Source: Paracidobacterium acidisoli
GTDB taxonomy: Bacteria > Acidobacteriota > Terriglobia > Terriglobales > Acidobacteriaceae
DNA: 64,000 bases
Assembly (NCBI RefSeq): GCF_003428625.2
Contig: NZ_QVQT02000007.1
Coordinates: forward strand, 180,536-244,535
Direction: 5' to 3'
Below are positions 52,667-61,374 of this stretch, in pieces (the stretch's first letter is position 1; the number at the start of each line of letters is the position of its first letter). The notes beneath the pieces are model-generated. The model had not been told where the DNA came from. It searched no databases and saw only the letters and a list, made by a program, of their open reading frames with translations. The translations under genes were made by a program, and so were the position numbers.

Positions 52667-52692
52667 AACGCTCCACGGGTCGAAATCCCAAC
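52667..52692 (-). promoter_or_regulatory. ECF-type promoter candidate, copy B' (upstream tandem copy)
   Basis: GTTGGGA (52692-52686), exactly 15 bases, then CGTTACA (CGTT at 52670-52667), on the minus strand, after an A-rich AAAAAAATTGC. Both seven-base blocks are identical to copy B, 134 bases away, but the downstream TTGGA block is missing and the 13-mer is not complete. Confidence 0.45.
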
Positions 52693-53154
52693 TATCTGAA
52701 AGCAATTTTTTTGAAAATCTTTCAGGCAGAGCGCGAGCCGCACAAAAAGGCATCAGCGCTGCAGGCAGCGAGGTCGAGATAGATATACATGGCCGGTATC
52801 CGCAGAATGATGAACAGAGGATAAATTTCGGAGTCCGCAGAAGCCTGCAACGGCGCTCCCCTCATCCCGATTTTCCCCGGCGCTCCGCCGCAAAAAACCA
52901 GAGAGGCATAACCCGGGCTTACTGGAAAAATCAGATTCTCAGGTCAGCCCTGGCTTCTCCGCATTGCGGCAGGGCAGCTCGCAGCGCCCCGGGCGCCGCA
53001 GCCATCCGGAGGAATGCACATTCCGCAATGGCCATTGCTGGATACGAATTCAAAATGGTATGGTGGTGCCGCCTGGAGAAGGCGCCTCCAGGCGGACGCA
53101 TATCGGTTTCGTTCGGGACACAAACTATCCATGCGCTTACGGAGAGGCATTCGC

Positions 53155-54648
53155 ATGCTATTGCGGAAGGGTTCGCCCCTGAAGAGGATGTTTTTTGTGC
53201 CGGTGGCGCTGGCAGCCACGGCGATGGGCACCACCGGGTGCCGGCAGACAGAGGTTCCCGCCCAGACAACGACGCCCGCCCAGACGTCCGGTACCACACC
53301 GCATATGCCCACGGCTGAGGAGCGCGCCGCCATCACCGCCGCTTCTGCCGCGGAGCGGGACCGGGAGCTGAAAGTGCTGGGAATTACAGCGATGCAGCCC
53401 TCGGTAACCGCCTACGACATCGGCAAGCCCGGCAATGCCAATTACGACGAGTCGAAAGCGAACCCATATCCGAAGCTGCCCGCCCTGCTGGTCATGAACG
53501 ACGGAACGAAAGTGATTACGCCGGCCCAGTGGGAGGCGCGGCGGAAAGAGATCCAGGCGATGTTTGCCGACGATGTCTACGGCAAATATCCGGCTCACAT
53601 CCCGTCGGTCACATGGAAGGTCGACAGCGTGGAGCAGCAGACGATTGCCGGAGTGCCGGCGATCGTCAAGCACATTACCGGGCATGTCGATAACTCGGAG
53701 TATCCGGCCATTACGGTCGATATCAAAGCCGACGTGGTCACTCCGGCGAGCACACACGGGAAGAAGGTTCCGGTCATTATCGGAGGCGCAACCCTGCACC
53801 CCTTCCATTTTGCGCCGCGGCCGGCGGTGCCGGGTGGTGTTGTCCATCGCATCGCCATGCCGGATAACCCTCCGGACTCGGCGAAGCTGCTGCTCGAAGC
53901 CGGATGGGGCTTTGTCGGGCGCGCCTCGAACGAAGTACAGGCCGACAATGGCGCCGGACTGGATAAGGGCATCATCGGCCTGGTCAACCATGGCCAGCCG
54001 CGAAAGATGGATGACTGGGGCGTGCTGCGCGCATGGGCCTGGGCAGACAGCAGGATTCTCGACTATCTCCAGACCGATCCCGATGTGGACGGAGCGAAGG
54101 TAGGCGTCATGGGCCACTCGCGTGGCGGCAAAGCTGCACTGGTGGCGATGGTCGACGACCCGCGCTTTGCGATCGGATATATCTCGTCCTCAGGTGCAGG
54201 CGGAGCCGATCTCTACCGGCGGAACTACGGCGAATCGATAGGAAATCTCTGCGGCGTATCGGAGTTTCACTGGTTTGCCGGCAATTTCCTCCGCTATGGC
54301 GCGGTGGGACACTCGCCCAATGAGCTGCCGGTAGACAGCCATGAATTCATCGCGCTCATCGCGCCGCGGCCCGTATTCATTGGTGGAGGAGCGCTGATCA
54401 CCGATCCGGAATATGCGCCGGGCGATGCATGGCAGGACGCGCAGGGAATGTTCATCGCGGCAACGGCAGCGAGTCCGGCCTGGAAGCTGCTGGGGTATGA
54501 AGGACTGGGAACGGCAAAGTTTCCGCCCATGGGCACGCTGATCGACTCAGGACGAATCGCCTTCCGGCAGCACCAGTACGGCCATACGCCGGCGCCGAAC
54601 TGGCCATACTTTCTGGAATTTGCACAAAAGCAGTTCAGCGGAAAGTAG
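53155..54648 (+). CDS. Secreted CE15 family 4-O-methyl-glucuronoyl methylesterase
   Basis: 497 residues from the ATG at 53155 (GGAGAGG upstream; longer frames lack support). Signal sequence FFVPVALAATAMGTTGC, possibly a lipoprotein with an atypical box, then a Thr/Pro-rich linker. Single CE15 domain: GHSRGGK with nucleophile S322, the GADLYRRNYGESIGNLCG strand, FHWFAGNFLRYG, FIALIAPRPVFIGGG and a candidate catalytic His in HQYGHTPAPNW near the C-terminus. CE15 enzymes split lignin-glucuronoxylan ester bonds. The second CE15-type enzyme of the window, the first being the two-module protein at 185-2527. Confidence 0.92.
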   Translation: MLLRKGSPLKRMFFVPVALAATAMGTTGCRQTEVPAQTTTPAQTSGTTPHMPTAEERAAITAASAAERDRELKVLGITAMQPSVTAYDIGKPGNANYDESKANPYPKLPALLVMNDGTKVITPAQWEARRKEIQAMFADDVYGKYPAHIPSVTWKVDSVEQQTIAGVPAIVKHITGHVDNSEYPAITVDIKADVVTPASTHGKKVPVIIGGATLHPFHFAPRPAVPGGVVHRIAMPDNPPDSAKLLLEAGWGFVGRASNEVQADNGAGLDKGIIGLVNHGQPRKMDDWGVLRAWAWADSRILDYLQTDPDVDGAKVGVMGHSRGGKAALVAMVDDPRFAIGYISSSGAGGADLYRRNYGESIGNLCGVSEFHWFAGNFLRYGAVGHSPNELPVDSHEFIALIAPRPVFIGGGALITDPEYAPGDAWQDAQGMFIAATAASPAWKLLGYEGLGTAKFPPMGTLIDSGRIAFRQHQYGHTPAPNWPYFLEFAQKQFSGK

Positions 54649-54666
54649 TCATCGTATTCAGACTTC

Positions 54667-54702
54667 GGAAGCATACGCAATCTTCAACCCTTGTATGCTT
54701 CC
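54667..54702. terminator. Bidirectional hairpin between CE15 and encapsulin genes
   Basis: GGAAGCATAC (54667-54676) and GTATGCTTCC (54693-54702) form a perfect 10-bp stem with a 16-base loop. It lies between convergent genes. No T-run, so efficiency is uncertain. Confidence 0.5.
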
Positions 54703-54737
54703 GGGCTTCACTGCAATCGTGGCGACAGCCCTCCGCG

Positions 54738-55547
54738 CTATGACTTCGGCGATGGCGACAGGGCGACAGCGGCTTCGCTGGTGAGAACACGGAAGACAAA
54801 TGTCTCCTGGAGGTACAGCCGCACAGCAGAATCGGTGTGGCTAAGGTAGCCGATGGATACATCCTGTCCGATGTTGAGCTCGAAGTCCCCGCCTCGCGTG
54901 GTCAGGACGAAGGCGCCTTCGATCGCCGGCGCCCAGACGATTTTGTCATCGACGATCCGTTTGACGTGCTCGAGGACCGGGTAGCCGTGATCGCGCGTCT
55001 CGGCGAGCGCCGTGTACTCATTCGCTCCCAGCAGCACCGAATACGGTCCGTTGACGCCGACAAGGCGCAGCTGGCTCAATGCATGCGCCACCGCGTCGGG
55101 ATAATCGCGCACATCGGCGGGGAGCGTATCGACCGGATTGCTGGTGACCTCCCGAATGCCCTGGATATTCGCATCGCCGTATCCATCGAAGATGGCGCGG
55201 TCTTCGGCAAAGGCAAGCATCTTCGCGGCGTCTTTCGCCGGCTGCCAGTCGGAGTCGTCCGACCCGCGCTCCACATCGTCGATGGCCTGACGGGAGAGCT
55301 CAAACGGAACGCGCAGCTCCACCAGCGGCTTCACCTCGCGGCGGCTGGCGATCATGCCCTCGGCAGGGGCGGCGATCGGCTGCAGATGGCCGGTGGCCAC
55401 TCCAGGCAGAGCCACTCCACCGGGCGAAGGCACATCGACCACCCGTCGTCCGGCCAGATACCGCTTCAGCGTCCTCGTCGTCTCTTCTTCAATCTGCGAC
55501 CACGCAGCATCAGAGATGGGTGCCAGCTCCCGATGGAGGTTATTCAT
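54738..55547 (-). CDS. Encapsulin shell protein (family 1)
   Basis: 269 residues, the length of HK97-fold family 1 encapsulins (linocin M18-like). Signature segments: LHRELAPISDAAWSQIEEETTR, VVDVPSPGGVALPGVATGH, REVKPLVELRVPFELSRQAI, AFAEDRAIFDGYGDANIQGI, GPYSVLLGANEYTALAETRDHGYPVLEHV and GGDFELNIGQDVSIGYLSHT. It assembles into a 24-32 nm proteinaceous nanocompartment. Its ATG overlaps the end of the upstream DyP peroxidase gene by eight bases, with GGAGAG just before it, so shell and cargo are co-translated. Known systems of this type guard against oxidative stress. Confidence 0.96.
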   Translation of the reverse strand: MNNLHRELAPISDAAWSQIEEETTRTLKRYLAGRRVVDVPSPGGVALPGVATGHLQPIAAPAEGMIASRREVKPLVELRVPFELSRQAIDDVERGSDDSDWQPAKDAAKMLAFAEDRAIFDGYGDANIQGIREVTSNPVDTLPADVRDYPDAVAHALSQLRLVGVNGPYSVLLGANEYTALAETRDHGYPVLEHVKRIVDDKIVWAPAIEGAFVLTTRGGDFELNIGQDVSIGYLSHTDSAVRLYLQETFVFRVLTSEAAVALSPSPKS

Positions 55548-56610
55548 CTTTCTCTCCTTTAAGTGATCCTATTTTGAGTGATGTGTCGTCTGCGGACGAG
55601 CTCGCGGGTGAATCCGCCATCTGCGATGCGCCGGCCGCCGCCGTGGAGTCCGGCGCGTCTCCGCCGATGTTGTCGAGAAACGTAGCCGACGGCACGAAAA
55701 ACAGGGTGCCGGTGACTGCGTTGCTGAAATCGAGCAGCCGGTCGTAATTGCCCGGCGGACGGCCCACGAACATGTTCTGAAGCATCGCCTCGGTAATGCG
55801 CGGCGTGCGGCTGTAGCCGATGAAGTATGTTCCGAATTCGCCGTGCCCCGGACGGCCGAAGGGCATGTTGTCTCTCAGAATTTTGACCTCCTGCCCATTC
55901 TCCTCAATCACCGTCAGAGCGCTGTGCGCCGACGACGGCTTCTCGGCGTCAGAGAGCTCGATATCCGAAAGCTTTCTCCGGCCGATAATGCGCTCCTGCG
56001 CCTCGATGGAAAGAGCATTCCATCCCTTCATGTCGTGAAGATACTTCTGCACGATGCAATAGCTGCCGCCCGCAAAGGCCGGGTCTTCGTCGTCGACAAT
56101 CGCCGCCTCGCGAGCCGCGTCTCCTCGTGGATTCTCTGTGCCGTCGACGAACCCGATAACGTCACGGTCCTCGAAATACCGGAAGCCGTGAACCTCATCG
56201 GCAACGGAAACCACGTCGCCGATGCTGTCCATGATCTGGGTCGCCAGCTCAAAGCAGAGATCCATTCGTTTGGCTCGAATGTGGAAGAGAATATCGCCGG
56301 GCGTGGAAACCGCATGGCGACCTCCGGAGCGAATCTCTCGAAAAGGATGAAGCTCAGCAGGGCGCGGCGATCCGAAGAGCCTGTCCCAGGCCTCCGATCC
56401 GAATCCGGCGATGCAGGTAAGACCTGCCTCGATGTCGCGAAACTCCACCGCGCGTATGAGCCCGGAAAGATCCGCGCAGAATGAGCGGAGAGCCGCATAG
56501 CTGTCCTGATCGGGGCGAATGCAGACAACCAGAAAAATTGCCGCGCGCGTGAGCGGAGCCACTACCGTCTGAGGAAGAACGATCTCGTTTAGTTCCCTGG
56601 GAGCTTCCAT
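55540..56610 (-). CDS. DyP-type heme peroxidase, encapsulin cargo
   Basis: 356 residues from the ATG at 56610; the ribosome site is weak. DyP hallmarks are the distal GFVDGTENP (Asp), the heme-ligand region KPSSAHSALT, the catalytic Arg in VKILRDNMPFG, and FIGYSRTPRITEAML. After a flexible Ala/Ser/Asp-rich linker the protein ends SLKIGSLKGEKDE, which matches the encapsulin cargo-loading peptide (SLGIGSLKG type). The peroxidase should therefore be packed into the encapsulin encoded by the next gene. It oxidises dyes, phenolics or lignin-derived compounds with H2O2; the real substrate is unknown. Confidence 0.95.
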   Translation of the reverse strand: MEAPRELNEIVLPQTVVAPLTRAAIFLVVCIRPDQDSYAALRSFCADLSGLIRAVEFRDIEAGLTCIAGFGSEAWDRLFGSPRPAELHPFREIRSGGRHAVSTPGDILFHIRAKRMDLCFELATQIMDSIGDVVSVADEVHGFRYFEDRDVIGFVDGTENPRGDAAREAAIVDDEDPAFAGGSYCIVQKYLHDMKGWNALSIEAQERIIGRRKLSDIELSDAEKPSSAHSALTVIEENGQEVKILRDNMPFGRPGHGEFGTYFIGYSRTPRITEAMLQNMFVGRPPGNYDRLLDFSNAVTGTLFFVPSATFLDNIGGDAPDSTAAAGASQMADSPASSSADDTSLKIGSLKGEKDE

Positions 56611-56827
56611 TTCGTCAGTCTCGATCCACGGTGATTCGCTTTTATCTGAAGTATCGCATCCCGCATGGCATCGCACCTCTGCCTCTGCCCGGCCGGAATG
56701 GCGGTGGCGCAAACCTGCATTCTAATAGGCCGCGATAAATGGATTGTATAAAGACGGTGGCACAGAACGGCCCGCTGCTTCTGGAAAATCCGATCCGCCG
56801 GGGCTGCTCTTCCGCTGACCGGCGCGC

Positions 56828-57538
56828 TCAATGCCCCGCGCTTTGGCCGCCGTCGACGTGAAGAATCTCGCCCGTAACAAAGCCTGCGCTTTCGAGGTAG
56901 AGCACCGCTTCCACAATGTCGGAGATCTCGCCCATCCTCCCCATCGGATGCATCCGGGCCAGAGCTTCATAGCTTTCCTCGGCATGCATCGGCGTCCTGA
57001 TGATGCCGGGCGACACTGCATTGACGCGAATGGAACGACCTGCATATTCGATGGCAAGGCTTTTGGTGGCCGACTGCAGGCCGCCCTTGGTGAGCGAAGC
57101 CAGCACCGAAGGCACGCGCGAATTCGCGTTGTCGACCAGACTCGTCGTCATGTTCACGATGTGGCCGCCGCCCTGCTTCTCCATCGCTTCGACCGCGTGC
57201 TGAGTGATGTAGAAAAAGCCATTCAGATTGGTCGACAAAATCTGCTGATAGTCCTGAGCGGTGTATTGCGTAAACGGCTTCGCGGTGAAGATGCCCGCGT
57301 TGTTGACCAGCGTGTCGATACGGCCGAACCGGGCCAGGCCTTCCGCAATAACTCGCGCTCCAGTCGCGGGGTCGCCGATATCTCCGGCAATGGCGAGCAC
57401 GTCCGCATCTGTGGACGGCGCGATCGACCGCGAAGTGGCGACGACACGATAATTGCGGCTCCGAAAAGCGTCCACCAAAGCAGAGCCGATGCCTCTGGAA
57501 GCTCCGGTAATGACAGCGACTTTCCGATCGGAATTCAT
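56828..57538 (-). CDS. SDR-family protein lacking the catalytic tyrosine
   Basis: 236 residues, Rossmann fold of the classical short-chain dehydrogenases: TGASRGIG cofactor loop (11-18), NNAG (79-82), conserved Ser (S133) in NMTTSL, and VSPGIIRTPMHAE. The Y-x3-K catalytic motif reads A147-SLT-K151: the active-site Tyr is Ala, while the Lys is kept. NAD(P) binding is likely, but normal oxidoreductase activity is doubtful unless another residue substitutes. Upstream of the DyP/encapsulin pair by about 218 bases on the same strand; divergent from a nitronate monooxygenase. Confidence 0.85.
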   Translation of the reverse strand: MNSDRKVAVITGASRGIGSALVDAFRSRNYRVVATSRSIAPSTDADVLAIAGDIGDPATGARVIAEGLARFGRIDTLVNNAGIFTAKPFTQYTAQDYQQILSTNLNGFFYITQHAVEAMEKQGGGHIVNMTTSLVDNANSRVPSVLASLTKGGLQSATKSLAIEYAGRSIRVNAVSPGIIRTPMHAEESYEALARMHPMGRMGEISDIVEAVLYLESAGFVTGEILHVDGGQSAGH

Positions 57539-57653
57539 GGGAATACCTCACTTTGTTACGTTGTTGCTCTTCAAAAACCGGCCAGAGAACACACTCTACG
57601 CCTCTTGTGCGCCTTCGACATTCCTCTCCTCTCTGTCGCCCGGTAATGGAATG

Positions 57654-57670
57654 CTTCTTACAATAAGAAG
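57654..57670. promoter_or_regulatory. Inverted repeat between SDR and nitronate monooxygenase genes
   Basis: CTTCTTA-CAA-TAAGAAG, a perfect 7-bp dyad in the 213-base divergent promoter region. A candidate operator for one or both genes; the regulator is unknown. Confidence 0.35.
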
Positions 57671-57751
57671 GGGGGCGGCTCCTGCCTTCGCAGCGTTCCT
57701 GAAGGCTATTCACCCGCGTTTCTGTTTTTTGAATGACTGGAGGTTATATCC

Positions 57752-58822
57752 ATGACTGGCTCGGCATTCTTATCCCGGCTCGGCATCCGCTTACCCATCG
57801 TGCAGGCTCCTATGGCGGGCATCAGCACTCCGGCGCTTGCCGCAGCAGTATCGAATGCGGGAGGACTTGGCTCGCTGGGTATCGCCGCGATGTCCCCTGA
57901 ACAGGCAGGCGCGACCATCACGGAAACAGGACGGCTGACCGGTGCCCCATTCGGCGTGAATGTCTTCTGCCATGCGCCGGCGAGGCGCGATCCAAAGCTC
58001 GAAGAGGAGTGGCTTCGCTATCTCTCTCCCAGCTTCAAAGCATTCGGCGAAGAGCCACCCAGCCATCTGCAGCTGCTCTACAAAAGCTTCCACGAAGACA
58101 ACGAAATGCTGTCGGTCCTGCTCGATCTCAGGCCCGCGGTCGTCAGCTTTCATTTTGGCCTCCCCACACCCGAACAGATTCGGGCGCTGAAAGAGGCAGG
58201 GATCGTTCTTTTGGCCACGGCGACGAACCTGCACGAGGCGCACCAGATCTCCGCGGCACAACTGGACGGAATCGTTGCGCAGGGGATCGAGGCCGGGGGC
58301 CATCGCGGCATGTTCGATCCCGGCAACAGAGATGAAGGTCCTGGCACGATGGCTTTAACGAGAATCCTTGTCCGCAATAGCTCTCTTCCCGTCATCGCCG
58401 CGGGCGGCATCATGGATGGAGCCGGGATCGCTGCGGCACTTTCACTGGGCGCGGATGCGGCGCAACTGGGCACGGCCTTTGTCGCCTGTCCCGAGTCTGC
58501 GGCTGACGCAGCGTATCGCGAGGCCTTGCTTGCCGGAGCCTCGGCGCGGACCGTGATGACCCAGGCGATCTCCGGACGTCCGGCGCGTGGACTTGCGAAC
58601 CGGTTTACCGAGCTGGGTGAGGCTCCATCCTGTCCCAGGATGCCCGATTATCCTCTGCCCTATTTCGCCGGCAAGGCATTGCATGCCCTGGCGAAGCGAA
58701 ATGGAGATTCTTCTTTCGCTGCTCAGTGGGCAGGACAGGGAGTATCCATGACAAGAGCGATGCCCGCGAGCGAGCTTATGTCGACCCTCTCCGGCGAGCT
58801 TGATGCTGCAACCCACCGCTGA
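57752..58822 (+). CDS. Nitronate monooxygenase family protein (2-nitropropane dioxygenase-like)
   Basis: 356 residues, FMN-dependent TIM barrel. Start region LGIRLPIVQAPMAGISTPALA, glycine-rich FMN loops (SNAGGLGSLGI; VIAAGGIMDGAGIAAALSLG ADAAQLGTAF), and the family His in IEAGGHRGMF. It oxidises nitronates or related toxic nitroalkanes to carbonyl compounds and nitrite; some members act in enoyl reduction. GGAGG lies about ten bases before the ATG. Divergent from the SDR gene. Confidence 0.93.
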   Translation: MTGSAFLSRLGIRLPIVQAPMAGISTPALAAAVSNAGGLGSLGIAAMSPEQAGATITETGRLTGAPFGVNVFCHAPARRDPKLEEEWLRYLSPSFKAFGEEPPSHLQLLYKSFHEDNEMLSVLLDLRPAVVSFHFGLPTPEQIRALKEAGIVLLATATNLHEAHQISAAQLDGIVAQGIEAGGHRGMFDPGNRDEGPGTMALTRILVRNSSLPVIAAGGIMDGAGIAAALSLGADAAQLGTAFVACPESAADAAYREALLAGASARTVMTQAISGRPARGLANRFTELGEAPSCPRMPDYPLPYFAGKALHALAKRNGDSSFAAQWAGQGVSMTRAMPASELMSTLSGELDAATHR

Positions 58823-58878
58823 GGGGCAGCCGCACCTCGCCGGCACACCTGCTTCCGTGAACCGCAGCCCTTCTTCCG

Positions 58879-61374
58879 CTAATTCGCAGGCTCGGTGTAA
58901 CGGGTATTCTGCAGTATGCTGCCCGATGTCAGAGTGCCTGTCACTGTGATGATGAAGCTCTGGTGCGCCTCGATGCCGTCAAGTCTATCTGCGGTTAGCT
59001 GCACGGTAAAATCGCCGTCGTGCGTATAGGCATGGACCGCCTGCGGACCGGCAAACGTTGTTCCATCTCCGAAGTCCCAGCGATAGCCCAGTGCCGGTAC
59101 GCCCTTTTCCTCTGCCTTCGCTGAAAAGTGCACCATCTTACTCACAGCGGCCTGCCTGGGAACATCGGCCGTAATCACGGGAGCAGCGGCCGGCACAGTC
59201 GAGTCAATCAGTTTAATCACGCGAACCGAGTGCCTTGGCATATCATCCAGCCGCACGGTTCCTTCGTTTACGGCAACAACCGCGCTTTGATTCAGCACAT
59301 CATATGCCTGGAACAGATGATCCCCGGGCAGAGCGAAATCCGCGAGCCGGAGCACATGGCTGCGCGGCCGATCTGTCCAGTTATAGACCACAAGAATGGA
59401 CTGGCGCTGATCTTCGCGGAGGAAGAAGATGCTCGGCTGCCCGTCCGCGGGATCGTACGAGAGCAGATCCACCGGAGTCGCAGCCCGGCTGATCTTCACC
59501 ATATCCAGCAGATCGCGGTTTTTCAACAGGTCCAGACGGTCTTTATCCATGCTGAGTATAGGAAGATCGTCCCCGATCTCGTACATGCCGCCTGAAACAG
59601 CGGAGAGAACAATGGCATCCTGCGCCTCGTCAAGCGTCTGCCCTGCGTTATGCCGCCTGCGGCCATTGGGCCCCGGATCGGGCGTGACGGGAACCTGCGC
59701 GGCGATGTTGAACGCGTCCGGGTCATCGAGAAAATAATTGCGATTCATGAAGTAGCGCGCTGCAATTCCGAGCGCCACGCTTTTGGTGTTTTCGAAGGTA
59801 TGCCCTGTGTCGTGGGAGATGCGCCCTTCGTCCACAATTCCCACCGGAGTCAGCATCGGACTTCCGTCCTTATCGATCAGCACATCGTCGCCCACGGCCC
59901 TGCGGATCACCTTCAGTCCGATCAGCTGAGCCTGCAGCGCTGTTACGTCCGGCCGGTAGCGGTAGCCTTCTATCGCCGTTCTGTCCATGAAATCGAGCTT
60001 GATATACCGCACGCCCCATTCGCGGGTCAGCGTGGTATAGGTCCTGCGCATGTACTCCTGTGCGCCCGGATGCGTCGTATCCAGGGCATACATGGTGTCT
60101 CCGTCCTCTTTTACGACGGGAATCGGCGTGCCATCCGCCGTGTGCACCAGCCAGTCCTTGTGATTCAGATAGACCCACGCGCGATCGCTCACCTCAAACG
60201 GAGCCGTCCACACTCCGAAGGTAAGGCCAAGATGAGAGACCGTGGCGCCTACCGAGCGCATGCCGTCGGGAAAAAATCTCGCGTTGGGCGTGGTGTATTC
60301 GCCGCGCGCGTACTGATACCCCTCATCGATAAAAAAGTGATCGTAGCCGAACTGTTTCAGGTTCTCTGCCATCCACTGGGCATTCGTCAGCACCGAGCCC
60401 TCGTTCACTGCCATTTCATATGAAGTCCAGCTCCACCATCCCATCATGTTCTGGCCGGTCACCCGGGCATGATGTAAAAGACGAATCGCTTCGCCGTATG
60501 CCAGCAACTGGCTGTGATAATCCGTCCCGGCTGCGATCATGATCCGCTCTGAGGCCATGCTCTCGCCATCCGCGAGAGGCAGGCTCAGCTCCGGCGCATC
60601 TTTTACCTTTTTGCTTTGAATCTCCGTCGTTCCCGTAGAATCCACGGTGTAAGAGGTGATTCTGGCGCTGTCTTCCGAGCCCTGATACTTAAGGTGCATC
60701 AGCGTCAGAAAGCGGTCTGCGGAAAGTGCGCCCACAAACAGGCTCTCTCCGGACTCGCGGTTATAGATCAGCTGGCTTCCTGCGGCGCGATGCATCTGGA
60801 GCGGGCCGGCTCCCAGATCGTAAAACGGAAGCTCCCAGGGCGAGCTCCAGAGCGGCCAGTTTTCGCTGAAGCTGTCTGACATAACCCGGTCGGCCGAATC
60901 CGGCCCGTCAAGGCCGACGACCGTCTGACCCGTCGATTCCAGATTGCGCAGGGCCTGCACCGTCAGCTTTTTCCCTGTATGGTTCCGGACTTCGACCTGA
61001 ACGGCGGCATAGGGACGCTGATCGTAAAGCTCGACCGTATAAATAAGATCGGGTTTGCCCTGCAGCCCGCTGCACGTAACGCGGATCTGCGAGCCCGCGC
61101 CCAGAGAGTCCTCGAATGTCGATACGTCAGCGTGGTGCTGCGGGTAGTCGCTCGACCGCACCCACGTGTGATCGATCTCGGCTCCCGAACGCGCAATCAG
61201 TACCGGCACCCCTGCCGCCGCGCGCGTCGCAACCTGAAAGGTTCCGTCCTGCACCCTCACCGCCAGGCTGCCATTGGAAAGCTCCTGAGAACGGCACGGA
61301 GGAGCGGCGATGCACAGTGCCATTGCGAGTCCCAGCGTCCATATGGATTGACCTTTGCTGCCGCATTTCGCCAT
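58879..61374 (-). CDS. Secreted GH36-like alpha-galactosidase with C-terminal PKD domain
   Basis: 831 residues from the ATG at 61374; GAGGAGA lies about 11 bases before it, inside a slightly longer GTG-starting frame. Signal peptide LGLAMALCIAAPPCRSQ. N-terminal beta-sandwich (about 30-290), then a clan GH-D-type barrel: WWSWTSYEMAVNEGSVL, DHFFIDEGYQYA, FGVWTAPFEVSDRAWVY, and the probable nucleophile Asp in YIKLDFMDRTA. A C-terminal beta-domain and a PKD domain (about 745-815; GYRWDFGDGTTFAG, HAYTHDGDFTVQL) complete the protein. Substrate preference (alpha-galactoside or another alpha-glycoside) cannot be fixed. It follows the unknown gene at 61750-62706. Confidence 0.85.
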   Translation of the reverse strand: MAKCGSKGQSIWTLGLAMALCIAAPPCRSQELSNGSLAVRVQDGTFQVATRAAAGVPVLIARSGAEIDHTWVRSSDYPQHHADVSTFEDSLGAGSQIRVTCSGLQGKPDLIYTVELYDQRPYAAVQVEVRNHTGKKLTVQALRNLESTGQTVVGLDGPDSADRVMSDSFSENWPLWSSPWELPFYDLGAGPLQMHRAAGSQLIYNRESGESLFVGALSADRFLTLMHLKYQGSEDSARITSYTVDSTGTTEIQSKKVKDAPELSLPLADGESMASERIMIAAGTDYHSQLLAYGEAIRLLHHARVTGQNMMGWWSWTSYEMAVNEGSVLTNAQWMAENLKQFGYDHFFIDEGYQYARGEYTTPNARFFPDGMRSVGATVSHLGLTFGVWTAPFEVSDRAWVYLNHKDWLVHTADGTPIPVVKEDGDTMYALDTTHPGAQEYMRRTYTTLTREWGVRYIKLDFMDRTAIEGYRYRPDVTALQAQLIGLKVIRRAVGDDVLIDKDGSPMLTPVGIVDEGRISHDTGHTFENTKSVALGIAARYFMNRNYFLDDPDAFNIAAQVPVTPDPGPNGRRRHNAGQTLDEAQDAIVLSAVSGGMYEIGDDLPILSMDKDRLDLLKNRDLLDMVKISRAATPVDLLSYDPADGQPSIFFLREDQRQSILVVYNWTDRPRSHVLRLADFALPGDHLFQAYDVLNQSAVVAVNEGTVRLDDMPRHSVRVIKLIDSTVPAAAPVITADVPRQAAVSKMVHFSAKAEEKGVPALGYRWDFGDGTTFAGPQAVHAYTHDGDFTVQLTADRLDGIEAHQSFIITVTGTLTSGSILQNTRYTEPAN

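Larger units (their letters stand above)
52401..53154. other. Intergenic region between ECF operon and CE15 gene
   Basis: About 750 bases without a convincing gene. The left part carries two ECF-type promoter candidates (52522-52558 and 52667-52692) with long A/T tracts on the minus strand. The right part precedes the divergent CE15 gene and shows only its ribosome site (GGAGAGG near 53138). No structured RNA family was recognised, although GGTGG/CCACC flanking TTGGGAAAGC (copy B) could form a small hairpin. Confidence 0.5.

Noticed and set aside
52397..52753. 118-codon minus-strand frame upstream of the sigma gene
   Set aside because: It overlaps the promoter motifs and A/T tracts, has no ribosome site and no protein-like composition.
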